This document shows positions 19,779 through 32,005 of a stretch of 64,000 nucleotides of DNA, in pieces. The notes beneath the pieces were generated by a model. The model did not search any database. It worked only from the letters and a program-made list of their open reading frames with translations, and had not been told where the DNA came from. The position numbers and the translations under genes were made by a program. The first letter of the stretch is position 1. Every line of letters begins with the position of its first letter. The stretch comes from Pegea sp. RAD2-039 (taxonomy: Eukaryota; Chordata; Thaliacea; Salpida; Salpidae). The DNA lies in contig JAQGEQ010000349.1 in assembly GCA_034620365.1 (NCBI GenBank), forward strand, positions 94,503-158,502, read 5' to 3'.

Positions 19779-20780
19779 AATTAGATATTTAAAGTAATTT
19801 CAAAACAAGTCTTACAAAACATTTGAAACTGAATATTCGACTTTAACTTGAAAATTAGTTAGATTAGTTTTCAGTGAAAAATCAAATGAAGTAAATAGTT
19901 TTTATATAAACCAATAAATTAAATTCTATTTAACATAAACAACTAGTAACTAACAATTATCAATTAATTAGTTAATATTAATCAGTTTTCTAATTTATAT
20001 TTACTTAATACTAAAGAAATAATTTCACAATAAGTTTTAATTTCATTTAAAATAAACAAATAGCCTCTAGATCATATCATAATAAATACAAATAAATATT
20101 TTAGATAAACAAACATGATTAATATCAAAATATATTTGAAGTTAAAAGTTATAGATTCAAGGTTCATAATTTTTATGAAAATAAAAGCTACAAAACTACA
20201 ATTATTTAAATTTATTTTTTCAAATAATTATTCTATAAAAACAAAAAAATTATTAATTTATAAAAATAATCGTTTACCAAATAATTATAATCAAATCATT
20301 TTTATTAACTTTGTAAACTTTATTAGAAATTAATAGAATTAAATTTTTGTGAGTTTTCAGTAAATTACTAAAAGTTTCAGCTTTTGACCGAAAGCTCCTA
20401 TGTAAGTCGAATAAATTATCTTTTAAGACATATATTAATTTGGAGTCGTCTACATGACGACAAAGCTAATAGAAATATTGAACTACTGGTAACCAGGCAA
20501 CCACAGATTGGTTTACAAGTGTTCGACTTTATTATAAGCATAGAGTACATAGATGCAGCAGCTATTTCATTATTATTTTTATTTCTATTCTAAAAAGTCA
20601 AAATAAAAACTTGCAGACTTTTTCAACATTGACAGAATCTAAATATTCTTTAAATTAAAAATTTTGAATTACAAAAATTTTCTGACAAATAAAATTTTTT
20701 TGTACTTTTTCAGAATTTGTTAAAAGTTTCTGTTTTGCAAAGTTATCATTTTTTAAATTATTTTAAAATTTTAATAATGT

Positions 20781-20863
20781 CCTTCGAGCCGGATTCGAAC
20801 CAGTGACCTATGGATTTCTATGTACGCTACAGTCCACCGCTCTACCAACTGAGCTATCGAAGG
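20781..20863 (-). tRNA. tRNA-Tyr (GTA), unit 1
   Basis: The minus strand folds as acceptor CCTTCGA/TCGAAGG, D arm GCTC/GAGC, anticodon arm GTGGA-CTGTAGA-TCCAT with an 11-nt intron CGTACATAGAA after position 37, and T arm GCTGG/CCGGC. It is 83 nt, or 72 nt spliced. The intron TAC can pair with the anticodon GTA. A T-run past the 3' end (ATATTTTTG in most copies) would terminate Pol III. In this copy base 49 is A, leaving an A:C mismatch at the base of the T stem. Confidence 0.93.
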
Positions 20864-21100
20864 TGATAAGAGAGTTTCAGAATTACCTGATTGTTCATTA
20901 TTCTAGATATCAAGAAAACAAACTAGTGAACTGCTCTTAAGCTATAAAATGATCAGTTTAAAGTGTAATAGTTGAATTTAAAAATCTAACTTTAATCTTT
21001 TGTGTTGACCAATTGAAACTATGTAATAGGACTTGAGTTATTAAGAGTTGGTTCATCAACAAAGTTTGATTTTCAATAATATACTTTTCTAATTATCAGT

Positions 21101-21172
21101 GGCTCGTTGGTCTAGGGGTATGATTCTCGCTTTGGGTGCGAGAGGTCCCGGGTTCAAATCCCGGACGGGCCC
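21101..21172 (+). tRNA. tRNA-Pro (TGG), unit 1
   Basis: Acceptor GGCTCGT/ACGGGCC plus discriminator C, anticodon arm TCTCG-CTTTGGGTG-CGAGA with TGG in the loop, T arm CCGGG/CCCGG. 72 nt, no intron. Consensus copy. The upstream 40 bases (ATACTTTTCTAATTATCAGT) are conserved between units, and a TTTTT lies about 20 nt downstream. Confidence 0.95.
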
Positions 21173-21606
21173 TTTGTTACTAACATTTTTGCTGTATACT
21201 CATTAATTATCAAATGAACAAAATTTTTCGAACAATTCTTTTACTAAAGCTTTGTCAAGAAATTATTAAAAAAGTTGTTAGGTAATGGGATATTTAGGTC
21301 AAGTGCTTTTGAAAGGCAGGAAGATAATGGTTGATAATCACCCGGTATTTATATTTATCATTAAGCCAGGTGTAGTTTTAATGGATTAGCTTAAACTTTA
21401 TTAAAACGTAAGAAAATAAACTTGACTCTGATCTAATATTTGAAATTTTCTCTTATAGTCTTTTATTTAGTTTGTTTTTGTTTAGTGCAGTAGAAACACT
21501 GTTAAAAATTTGTACGTTTATATGTTAGCTAAATTCAAACTAAGCAACTAATTATAGGAGTGAAAATTTGAATTTTTTGAATACAACGTTGGCCATTGTT
21601 TTCATC

Positions 21607-21679
21607 GGGGGTGTAGCTCAGATGGTAGAGCGCGCGCTTAGCATGTGCGAGGTACCGGGATCAATGCCCGGCACCTCCA
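21607..21679 (+). tRNA. tRNA-Ala (AGC), unit 1
   Basis: Acceptor GGGGGTG/CACCTCC with discriminator A and a G3:U70 pair, the alanine identity element. D arm GCTC/GAGC, anticodon loop TTAGCAT (AGC), T arm CCGGG/CCCGG. 73 nt, followed by TTTT. Consensus copy. The conserved upstream block includes GGAGTGACAATTTG and TTGTTTTCATC. Confidence 0.95.
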
Positions 21680-22738
21680 TTTTGTTGCTAACAAACTTTT
21701 AGCTTGAAAGTTTAGAAGAAAGTTAAATAAGTTCATTTATCCTTTTAAGTTAAGACTATCTATCTAATTTTCAAGTAATATTATTCCTTAACTTAAAACT
21801 TTAAGAACAACTTGACATCATCTTGCAATCTACTTTTTGAGTTACCAAGACACTCTCATAAATGATATTAGAACAAAACTCAACATTAAATATCTACTGA
21901 AGCTTTTTAACACTAATAGTATTTAGGTTTATTTTTCATCAAGCTATTAGTCATTAGGATTTGTTAATGATAATTTACCAAGCTATTGATAAACATCAAC
22001 AAACTTATATGTTACAATTATAATGTATTCTATTAGAGCAAACGTGATAAAAGAAAAATGTTTTTATAATTTCATTAATTTGAATTTTTAAATTTAAAAG
22101 TTTAGCTGATAAATTATTTAAATAATGAAATTCAAACTGAGTTTTAACTTTCATAAAGTTTCTTAGATTAAATTATATTAGACAAAACAACATTTAACCT
22201 ATTAGTAAATGATTTGAAAAGTTTCAAAAAAAGCTAAAACAACTTCTTAGTAATATTTGAATGATTTAACTTGAAAGAAACTAATTTCTTCGTTTGTGAA
22301 TCCTTTAAAACTGTCCAGAAAAAATCATTTTGGAACTTACAGGCTTTGTTGTTCGTCTGTTTATACAAAAAAAATATTAACTAGAATCAATTTGAATTTA
22401 GTTTTAATTTAATTCCCTAAATAATTTATTTATTTTTCGAAATTTTCATATTTCTTTTACTCAGTCTAATTTGTGACTAGCAAATTCTTTTCAACAATTT
22501 CTAATTCCTTCATTTTAACAAAGAAGCAATTCAGTAGAAAGAAATTTAAATGAAATTCTAAATTATTTATCTTAGATTTTAAACGTAACTTGACTTGTAT
22601 TTAATTTTATTGTTCTTATTATATTTTTGTCATTTTACAAACAAGCATATATCCTTCACATTTATTAAAATAATTAAATAAATTTTCTGTTATATTTGCA
22701 AAGTTCATTCTTTAATTAATTATAAAATGTAATAAAAT

Positions 22739-22821
22739 CCTTCGAGCCGGATTCGAACCAGCGACCTATGGATTTCTATGTACGCTACAGTCCACCGCTC
22801 TACCAACTGAGCTATCGAAGG
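22739..22821 (-). tRNA. tRNA-Tyr (GTA), unit 2
   Basis: Consensus copy with the 11-nt intron. It heads the first class M unit, whose 5' flank (GATGATGTAATTTTAATTG on the + strand) differs from class A. Confidence 0.95.
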
Positions 22822-23127
22822 TGATGATGTAATTTTAATTGTTGTAAACTTTGCAAAAACTTGTTAAAAAATCGTTTTCTTAAGTTTTAACACATACTTA
22901 TGCATTTATTTACTGATTACAATAAATGCAAAGGAGATTGCCTGATAGAGCACCTATCGCTAATACAAATTCTCACAAATACTTAAAAGGAATTATAAAA
23001 AGGATATGACAATCTGGAATTTCAGTAGTTGGCAAAAAATTAAAAATATGGAATATCACATGATTTCTTACGAGCAGGTTCATCAACAAAGTTTGATTTT
23101 GAAAAATATACTTTTCTAATTATCAGT

Positions 23128-23199
23128 GGCTCGTTGGTCTAGGGGTATGATTCTCGCTTTGGGTGCGAGAGGTCCCGGGTTCAAATCCCGGACGAGCCC
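23128..23199 (+). tRNA. tRNA-Pro (TGG), unit 2
   Basis: Differs from unit 1 by G69 to A, which turns the T4-G69 wobble into a T-A pair. Likely functional. Confidence 0.95.
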
Positions 23200-23624
23200 T
23201 TTTTTGGTAACTTTGGTGTTGAATAATCATTTAACTTACTTTGCTGAAAATTTTTATTGTTTTTTTAGTTATTGCTTTGCCTAAGAACTTGTTAAAACCT
23301 AGTTCAGAAAAAGTAAAATTAGAGTGGAGTTCTTTTTAAATGCAAAGATGATAAGATTTCATAATCGACAATTACATTTATCTTGCAGCAAAAGTGGTAT
23401 CTTAATGTGTTAGGTTATAGACTGACAAAACTGCCTTAATGACATTTAACTGTAGTTCTAATATAGATTTCTTTTATGGCTTTATCTGTTTGTTCTAGGT
23501 TTTGTGCAGAATCTTGAAAATATTGTTAAAAAGTTACGGGTTTTTATTTAAACTAATATTGGATTAACTAACTAAATAATGTTTTAAAAATTTCTAGAAC
23601 ATAATTTTGGCCATTGTTTTCATC

Positions 23625-23697
23625 GGGGGTGTAGCTCAGATGGTAGAGCGCGCGCTTAGCATGTGCGAGGTACCGGGATCAATGCCCGGCACCTCCA
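23625..23697 (+). tRNA. tRNA-Ala (AGC), unit 2
   Basis: Consensus copy. Its downstream spacer is the class M type (CTTTTTACACAATTCAATG) with no homology to the class A Ala-Tyr spacer over the first several hundred bases. Confidence 0.95.
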
Positions 23698-24606
23698 TTT
23701 TTGCAAACAAACTTTGTAACTTTTTACACAATTCAATGAATGCTGGTTCACAGTTTGAAAATTGAAATGCAATAGTTCGTTGAAAGGGTCTCAAATAAAT
23801 GTAAGAATAAACTTTCGATGTACAAGTAGAAAGTGATTTTCACTTTTGAAATTTTTACTTTCTGTTGATTAAAAGAAAAAATGGAGCAAATTTCATCATA
23901 ATTTTCAGCTGATAAAATTTTTGAAAGTGAATCTTTATTTGACGTTACAGATAAACTTTATAAGATTAAATTTGTTAAAAGTTAATCAAACGTGAAGCAA
24001 GCTAGTTAATAATATGAAAACTTCAAATAAAATTTAAATAATTTTTAAGTAATAACTGAAAGATTCGATTAAACAAATTATTTCTTCTATTATGATTAGT
24101 TTCTGTAGATTGCTCGAAAATATTGTTTTTGAAAAAACTTGTTTCAAAGTATTTGAACTCATTAAAAGTTGGTTTAATATAAACATTTTTAATTTGAAAT
24201 CTTTGTTGCATCATAAGCAGCTGGTTCCGTTTTCTATTCTAGATGGTTACAGGTTCAAATCTACATTATTACTGTTTTTTGGAAGTTTATTAAATCATAA
24301 ATTAGATTGAAGAGAAAACCTTAGATCTTCTCATATAATTCAGATATACATTAGGTTTGTATGAATCAGTTGTTTTTATCATTATTTTTGATTATTAACT
24401 TGATGATATTAGTTATCTATTATACAAAGATGTTTAGAATTTTCAAAGTTTAACAAATTCTATTTTAACAATCTCTTTCTCTGCTTAAAACTAGATTCTT
24501 TCCAAACCTAAAAAAATTAGTTTACTTCTAATGCGATTACAATAATCAAATTTAATAGAATCTAAACTGCAAACTTTAATATTTCTTTCAAAAATATTGA
24601 AATTAT

Positions 24607-24689
24607 CCTTCGAGCCGGATTCGAACCAGCGACCTATGGATTTCTATATACGCTACAGTCCACCGCTCTACCAACTGAGCTATCGAAGG
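24607..24689 (-). tRNA. tRNA-Tyr (GTA), unit 3
   Basis: Mature part is consensus. The intron reads CGTATATAGAA instead of CGTACATAGAA, which weakens the anticodon-intron pairing at one base. Confidence 0.92.
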
Positions 24690-24926
24690 TGATAAGAGCG
24701 TTTCAGTATTACCTAATTGGTCATTATTCTAGATATCAAGAAAACAAATTAGTGAACTGCTCTTAAAATATAAAGTGATCAGTTTAATGTGTAATAGTTG
24801 AATTTAAAAATCTAACTTTAATCTTTTGTTAGGACCAATTGAAACTTTGTAATAGGACTTGAGTTATGAAGAGCAGTTTCATCAACAAAGTTTGATTTTG
24901 AAAAATATACTTTTCTAATTATCAGT

Positions 24927-24998
24927 GGCTCGTTGGTCTAGGGGTATGATTCTCGCTTTGGGTGCGAGAGGTCCCGGGTTCAAATCCCGGACGGGCCC
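24927..24998 (+). tRNA. tRNA-Pro (TGG), unit 3
   Basis: Identical to the unit 1 consensus. Confidence 0.95.
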
Positions 24999-25435
24999 TT
25001 TGTTGCTAACATTTTTGTTGTATAATCAATAATTATCAAATAAACAAAGTTTTTCGAACAATTCTTTTACTAAAGCTTTGTCAAGAAATTATTAAAAATG
25101 TTGTTAGGTAATGGGATATTTAGGTCAAGTGCTTTTGAAAGGCAAGGAAGATAATGGTTCATAATCACCTGGCATTTATATTTATCATTTAGCCAGGTGT
25201 AGTTTTAATGGATTAGCTTAAACTTTATTAAAACGTAAGAAAATAAACTTGACTCTGATCTTATATTTGAAGTTTTCTCTTATAGCCTTTTATTTAGTTT
25301 GTTTTTGTTTAGTGTAGTAGAAACACTGTAAAAAATTTGTACGTTTATATGTTAGCTAAATTCAAACTAAGTAACTAATTATAGGAGTGACAATTTGGAA
25401 ACTTTTTGAACACAACATTGGCCACTCTTTTCATC

Positions 25436-25508
25436 GGGGGTGTAGCTCAGATGGTAAAGCGCGCGCTTAGCATGTGTGAGGTACCGGAATCAATGCCCGG
25501 CACCTCCA
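25436..25508 (+). tRNA. tRNA-Ala (AGC), unit 3, degenerate
   Basis: Four changes from consensus: G22 to A in the D stem, C42 to T in the anticodon stem, G53 to A at the end of the T stem (breaking the invariant 53-61 pair and the B box), and the change of GTGCG to GTGTG. Probably poorly transcribed or a pseudogene. Confidence 0.75.
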
Positions 25509-26563
25509 TTTTGGCGCAAACAAGCTTTTAGCTTGAAAGTTTAGAAGAAAGTTAATTAAGTTAATTTATCTGTTTAAGTTAAGATTATCCATCTAATTTT
25601 CAAGTAATATTATTTCTTAACTCAAAACTTTAAGAAAAACTTGACATCATCTTACAATCTACTTTTAGAATTACCAAGACACTCTCATAAATGATATTAG
25701 AACAAAACTCAACATTAAATACCTATTGAGAAGTTTTAACACCAATAGTATTTAGGTTAATATTTCATCAAGCTATTAGTCATTAGGATTTGTTAATGAT
25801 AATTTATCAAGCTATTGATAAACATCAACAAAATTATATGTTACAGTTATAATGTATTCTATTAGACCAAACTTATTAAAGGAAAAATGTTTTTAAAATT
25901 TCATTTAATTGAACTTTTAAATTTAAAAGTTTAGTTGATAAATTATTTAAATAATGAAATTCAAACTGATTTTTAACTTTCATAAACTTTCTTAGATTAA
26001 ATTATATTAGACAAAACAACATTTAACCTAACAGTAAATGATTTGAAAAGCTTCAAAAAAAGGTAAAACAACTTCTTAGTAATATTTGAATGATTTAACT
26101 TGAAAGAAACTAATTTCTTCGTTTGTGAAAACTTTAAAACTGTTCGGAAAAAATCATTTTGGAACTTACAGGCTTTGTTGTTCGTCTGTTTATACGAAAA
26201 AATATTAACTAGAATCTCTTTGAATTTAGTTTTAATTTAATTCCATAAATAATTTATTTATTTTTCGAAATTTTCATATTTCTTTTACTCAGTCTAAACT
26301 GTGACTAGCAAATTCTTTTCAACAATTTCTAATTCCTTCATTTCAACAAAGAAGCAATTCAATAGAAATAAATTTAAATGAAATTCTAAATTATTTATCT
26401 TAGATTTTAAACGTAACTTGACTTGTATTTAATTTTATTGTTATTAATATATTTTGGTCGTTTTACAAACAAGCATATTTCCTTCACATTTATTAAAATA
26501 ATTAAATAAATTTTCTGTTATGTTTGCAAAATTATTATTCACTATTCAAAGATACAAAATTAT

Positions 26564-26646
26564 CCTTCGAGCCGGATTCGAACCAGCGACCTATGGATTT
26601 CTATGTACGCTACAGTCCACCGCTCTACCAACTGAGCTATCGAAGG
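26564..26646 (-). tRNA. tRNA-Tyr (GTA), unit 4
   Basis: Consensus copy. It is followed by the first E module instead of Pro and Ala. Confidence 0.95.
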
Positions 26647-28325
26647 TGATGAGGTCACTCTTATTCAATCTGATTTTGATTATTTTCTGATTGCTAAAAA
26701 TTGTTGCTTATCTATTTACTATTATTCTTCAAATATAAAAAAATTGTTCTCCGTTTAGAGTAGAGCTAATTATATCTAAGACAAATTATAGAGTTAGTAA
26801 AAGAAATGAAATAATAACCAATTTTACTTTGATATTAACTTTTTTTATATCTTATATTCATAGTAGAACTTTAATGAAACTCAAATATTATCATCCTAAA
26901 GAGTAAACAAATAATCAAACCATGTAAAAACTTTCTTCGTCATCAGTATCTTTCTCAAGAAAATATCAAAGATTTAAATAATAAGTTAGCCTCCAGCACT
27001 TCAATTTTCTTCAAACTATCATCAACCTTTCCTCTGTAGAAGGCTTTGTAAGAGTACTGCTCCTGACTTGTAAAGCAAGTCCAGTAAGATGTGTCCTTAT
27101 GGTGTTCTTTGACAGAAACTAAAGTAAAATGGAATGAAGAGTTTTCTTTGTCGATGTACACAACACTTACTGCCTCTGGTACCATCTTCTAATAATCTTT
27201 TGCTGGTTGTTTTGTGGACTTAATTGACACATCACTGCCTTTTAAACTATTCTCTTCTTCTGCTGACCTCTTGAGTAGTAAGGAGCTGTACTACTGCTTG
27301 AAACATCTTTTCGTTGTAAATAATCCTTCAGTTATTGAAACAAAGAAGCCTTCGACTGGTCTGAATGGATACTGCAAGTTCTAGAAAGTGAAAAAATCCC
27401 AAGATGCTAGTTCTATCTTCCAACTCAGGACTTTGGTATTTGTTCGACTTCTTTTTTAAAGTTCAAGATAAACACAACCGACTTTGAATCAGCTATAATG
27501 AAGAATTCATCGCACAAATAACTGACTCCACTTTTAAACCAACTTAATGGGAGTAGCCTCCTTTTCCACTACTAGATGTGACAACCACGACTCTTGCATA
27601 GATCTGTACAAAATGGCAACTGTACTTGCAGTTTGATTGAAAGTTGATACAGCTACATCACTTGCATTCAACCGAGAATGATGAAGATTCATAAATAGAT
27701 TGTAATGTTGATTTGGAAGTATCTTTCATGAGTTGTTCAAGTTTCTGATTCTCTATTTATCTTCAACGGATCTGAGGAAAGTTCTTTAATCGTTGAATTT
27801 TATCTGAAAATTGCAAGTTGGTATTAGGTGATAAGCAAAAAGTCTTGATGACTTTGCATTTGCAGATGACTGAAGATTCATAAGAAGTTTCCAAATCTTA
27901 TTAATTTGGGGTTTTTACACGATATCCTAGAAACCAGAGATTTTTTTTGATTTCCCTATACAGTTTTATTGGTATAAAGTGATTTTTCTGTCTATAAACG
28001 ATTTAAGAAACCTTTTCGATTTATAAACCTTATACTGAGATGACTGTAGAATAATTTTAATGAGAAACACTAATGTATTTTTAAGCTTATTGCTTGTTAT
28101 TAGTTTAAGTCATTTTACTTTCAAACATTTCCATTTGTAAATACAATCTCAATACATTTTCGAATACAAATATATTAAATTTACCTCAACAGTCGCAAAG
28201 GTTTAGTCTCTCTTGAGTTGGTCCCCAGTGGTAGGCTGGTTATAACCATAAAAAGCAAAACAACTAACAACTATCTCAATTATCTTCAATCAATGTTAAT
28301 GTTAGTTTACCGAGCTATTGATATA
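26647..28325 (-). repeat. E module 1 (replaces Pro-Ala; carries a 76-codon ORF)
   Basis: This is the first of six copies of a 1.65-1.7 kb segment found between a tRNA-Tyr and the shared class A spacer. On the minus strand it carries an ATG ORF at 26955-27185 (76 aa; begins MVPEAVSVVYIDKENSS here, MLPEAVSV elsewhere). The frame upstream of the ATG is also open for about 30 codons apart from one TAG. Further upstream on the same strand are two more short open stretches with splice-like borders. I do not recognise the product. It could be a captured gene fragment, a decayed transposon or non-coding DNA. Confidence 0.6.
26955..27185 (-). CDS. Hypothetical 76-aa ORF of E module 1
   Basis: An intact reading frame with ATG and TGA, conserved in length in five of six E modules. 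It has no signal peptide or membrane segment. The middle is aromatic-rich (YWTCFTSQEQYSYKAFYRG) and the end is Lys/Leu-rich. No family recognised. It could be the last exon of a longer minus-strand gene, a relic, or chance. The absence of a recognisable promoter and the stop just upstream argue for caution. Confidence 0.3.
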   Translation of the reverse strand: MVPEAVSVVYIDKENSSFHFTLVSVKEHHKDTSYWTCFTSQEQYSYKAFYRGKVDDSLKKIEVLEANLLFKSLIFS

Positions 28326-28413
28326 AATAAACAAACTTATTAAAAGAAAAATGTTTACAAAATTTCATTTAATTGAACTTTTAAATTTAAGACTTTAGTT
28401 GATAAATTATTTA

Positions 28414-31137
28414 CTGGATGACAGTGATCTTTTTCGTGCTTTGCGCTGTGATAGACTGTCTGATAGAGGCGGCGGTGTTTGTGTAATCTATAAAACATTA
28501 CTGGCACCCATGATTTCAAGAATTAAGATAAATACCATTGATTGCCCAGGATTTGAGATTATTGCTTTCAATTTTCATTACTCAAAGTCTAAGTTTTCCC
28601 GCTTTATATGTACCTACCTACCACCGTCTAAAGTTAACGATGAGGCTACTATTAAGGCCTTTTTGAAGGTTCTGAAAAGCCTTGTTTGTCCTGAGATGTA
28701 TATTCTCGGGGATTTTAATTTTAGTAGAATTGATTGGAATAACCCAAATTTAGCATTCAATGGAAAAATGTTTAATTTGAATGGAGACAAAACTAATTTA
28801 GCCAATCTGAGTCATGTCTTTGTAAACTTCCTTGATGCCAATAATCTATCTCAGATGGTTACTTTTCCAACCCAAGTTAGTGGTAATACTTTGGATCTTC
28901 TCATCACATCAAAACCTGATAACGTTATCTACGTTGATCAAAATGAACCTTTTGCTCTGACATGCGATCACAACATGATTGAATTCAAGCTCCAACAAAC
29001 TTTTTCTACGAACGTTAAAACTCCAAGCATACGGAACTTTTATCGTGGAAATTATAACAGTATAAACAAGTTTTTATCAGGTGTTGACTGGATTTCTGTT
29101 TTCAACTCTACCGAAGACATCAATGATATCTACTCAAGGTTTACTAACATTGTTAATGAGTCAATTAAGTTCATACCTTTATATAGAGTCAACAAAAAAC
29201 CACACTTGCCAAGATATTTAAGGAATTTACAGCATTTGAAAAACCTCTTATACAAACAAACTAAAGCAGATCCTTCCATCAAACCTCTATACAAAGATCT
29301 TTGTCTAGTCTACAAGAAATCAGTTTATAGCCTCTATTTAGGAAAAGAAAGTGCAATCTTATCTTCACCTAGCAAGAAAACGTTTTTTGGCTTCATTAAT
29401 CACAAGCTTAAGGCGAGATCTCATCTACCTCCCTTGCTTGATAACGCCAATCAGCTGGTGATGGAACCAAAGAATAAAGCTGAATTGCTAAACAAACAAT
29501 TTGAAAAGGTTTTTATAACTGATGATGGCAATACTCCTACTATTTCCTTCTCCAATATCCTTTCAAATATCTCTGAGATGGTAGATCTAGACATAACAGT
29601 TGATATAGTATCTAAGGCTATTTCTTCTCTAAAATCAACAGTTTCCAACACCCCAGATCAAATCCCAGCTTTGTTTTTAAGAAAAAGTACTTCTTCTTTA
29701 GCGCTACCCTTATCGCTACTCTTTAACATGACTCTTAAGCGGGGGAGACTTCCACAAATTTGGAAGAATGCTATTATTACTCCAATTTATAAGAAGGGTC
29801 CTAGAAACACTGCACTTAACTACAGACCAGTTTCGCTTACTTCGGTTATCTGCAGAACTCAAGAACACATCATTCACAACTATATAACTAGCCATTTGAC
29901 GGAGCATCATCTAATATCTGATGCCCAGCATGGCTTTGTTAAGCAAAGATCTTCTTTGACTCAACATCTCACGTTTTTCAATGAGCTTACAGCTCATTAC
30001 GGAAGTAATACTCCATGTGACATCATATACCTTGATTTTGCTAAAGCGTTTGATTCTGTTCCACACAACAAGCTCATTACTGTATTGAAAAACATAAAAA
30101 TCAGCAACTCTATCTTAAAATGGATTGAAGATTTCTTATCAGGTAGAACCCAACGAACCCGTGTAGAAAGATCTTTATCTACTCCTAGTAAAGTCACCAG
30201 CGGCGTTCCTCAAGGTTCCGTCCTGGGTCCACTTCTCTTTTTGATTTTCATTGAAGACCTCATCAGAAGACTAATAACAGTAGACAATGTCAGTGTGTTT
30301 GTGTATGCAGATGACATCAAGCTATTATCTGGTTCTCACTCAAAACTCCAAACTGCACTTAATATTGTAGAAAACTGGTCTGCGAATTGGCAACTTAAAA
30401 TCCAGCCAACAAAGTCTGAAGTTATAACATTCTCCCGTAAGCCAGCGGCCAACTTCAGCAACCAATACTACATCAATGGATCCATTCTTGAACGAGTATC
30501 CTCAGTCATAGACCTCGGCATTACTCTGACATCTGACTTCAAATGGCACAGTTATGTTTCCAGAATCTTTGGAAAATCTATCAAGCTTGTCCACCTCATC
30601 ATAAAGACTTTTAATTCTAAAGATCCATGGTTTTTCGTCAACCTTTTCAAACTGTAGATACGCCCTATTCATGAATACAATATCAGTGCATGGATGCCAT
30701 ATCAAGTTGGTGATATCAGAAAAATCGAATCTGTTCAGGCAACATTTACGAGATTGGTTTGCAGGAAACTTAATATCAAATACGAGAGTTATAAGCATCG
30801 TCTCAGCTTCTTCAATCTAGATACTTTGGAAATCCGAAGAATTAAATACGACCTTATTCTGATTTTTAAAATTATTCACAACCTAATTGATCTTCAGTTT
30901 GATGACTTTTTCTCCATTAGTCCCTCCCTCAAGTTATATCAACTTAGAAGACATAAATTACATCTTAATAAGCCCACTCCACCAGCTACGTTAACCAGAT
31001 TAAGTTTTTTCTCATACCGCACAATCAGTACATGGAACAATCTGCCATCAGAGATTGTCATGTCAAAATCACTTATGCTGTTCAAGAAAAAGCTGAATTG
31101 TTATCATATCGCCAACATTGCCATTTCTAAACTGTGA
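28414..31137 (+). pseudogene. R1 ORF2 (endonuclease-reverse transcriptase), truncated, one nonsense codon
   Basis: A partial apurinic endonuclease domain contains the GDFNFSRIDW motif (residues about 104-113 of the open frame from 28399), TLDLLITS and CDHNMIEF. The reverse transcriptase has NYRPVSLTS, LDFAKAFDSVPH, SGVPQGSVLGPLLF and catalytic YADD at 30304-30315. The C-terminal STWNNLPSEIV block is typical of CR1/Jockey elements. The N-terminal endonuclease part is missing. A TAG at 30655-30657 interrupts the frame, which then continues in the same register to the stop at 31135-31137. It is inactive as it stands. Confidence 0.92.
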
Positions 31138-31300
31138 ATTTTTCTCTTTTACAATACTATGATTCTGTGCAATTCTTCATTGTCATATGCTTTTTCGTTT
31201 ACACGTCAAATAGATCTAATTTGTGAGAATGTGTGTTAGCGAGAGGTGCTCTTTTTAGGCACCCTCCTTCACATTTATTGTAATAAATAAATAAATAAAT
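31138..31300 (+). other. R1 3' UTR with hairpin and AAAT tail
   Basis: It contains GAGGTGCTC, a short spacer and GGCACCCTC, an imperfect stem-loop, then CCTTCACATTTATTGTA and four to five AAAT repeats. The same stem-loop occurs in the solo tail at 6334-6411, so it is a family hallmark, probably the site that the element's own reverse transcriptase recognises. Confidence 0.7.
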
Positions 31301-31922
31301 TTAAATAATGAAATTCAAACTGATTTTTAACTTTCATAAACTTTCTTAGATTAAATTATATTAGACAAAACAACATTTAACCTAACAGTGAATGATTTGA
31401 AAAGCTTCAAAAAAGCTAAAACAACTTCTTAGTAATATTTGAATGATTTAACTTGAAAGAAATTAATTTCTTCGTTTGTGAATCTTTTAAAACTGTTCAG
31501 AAAAAATAATTTTGGAACTTACAGGCTTTGTTGTTTGTCTGTTTATACGAAAAAATATTAACTAGAATCTATTTGAATTTTGTGTTAATTTAATTCCATC
31601 AATAATTTATTTATTTTTGAAATTTTCATATTTCTTTTACTCAGTCTAATTTGTGACTAGCAAATTATTTTCAACAATTTCTAATTCCTTCATTTCAACA
31701 AAGAAGCAATTCAGTAGAAACAAATTTAAATGAAATTCTAAATTATTTATCTTAGATTTTAAACGTAACTTGACTTGTATCTAATTTTATTGTTCTTAAT
31801 ATATTTTTGTCGTTTTACAAACAAGCATATATCCTTCACATTTATTGAAATAATTAACAAAACTTTCGGTTATGTTTGCAAAATTATCATTCTTTAATTA
31901 ATCTTAAAATTTACAAAAATAT

Positions 31923-32005
31923 CCTTCGAGCCGGATTCGAACCAGCGACCTATGGATTTCTATGTACGCTACAGTCCACCGCTCTACCAACTGAGCTATC
32001 GAAAG
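31923..32005 (-). tRNA. tRNA-Tyr (GTA), unit 5
   Basis: Acceptor begins CTTTCGA, giving a T2-G71 wobble; otherwise consensus with the usual intron. Confidence 0.9.

Larger units (their letters stand above)
17530..20730. other. AT-rich intergenic region, no gene supported
   Basis: The first 50 bases still carry CACGTG, one TGACGTCA (17542) and an X-box-like GTTGTCTAGCAAC (17564-17576), probably the nesprin 3' UTR. The rest is AT-rich with scattered short open frames of no recognisable product. Items inside are a TA-rich microsatellite near 19046-19100, a short perfect hairpin at 18649-18662 and a decayed tRNA-Ala at 19716-19778. Confidence 0.6.
28414..31300 (+). mobile_element. R1: 5'-truncated CR1/Jockey-superfamily non-LTR retrotransposon
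   Basis: The element starts inside ORF2 at CTGGATGACAG (same point as 61826 in R2) and ends in a hairpin-bearing 3' UTR with an (AAAT)n tail. It splits the class A/E spacer sequence GATAAATTATTTAAATAATG, leaving GATAAATTATTTA on the left and ATTTAAATAATG on the right, so a target duplication of about 5-6 bp (ATTTA) is plausible. It is nearly identical to R2, so recent. There is no LTR and no RNase H domain. Confidence 0.93.

Noticed and set aside
20115-20593. Two ORFs of about 70 codons in the intergenic region
   Set aside because: Low-complexity Lys/Asn/Ile/Phe content as expected from AT-rich DNA, with no recognisable product.
24023-24310. Overlapping ORFs on both strands in the class M spacer (also at 37088-37411)
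   Set aside because: AT-rich, no domain, present only because two class M units are near-identical. No start context, splice signals or family match.
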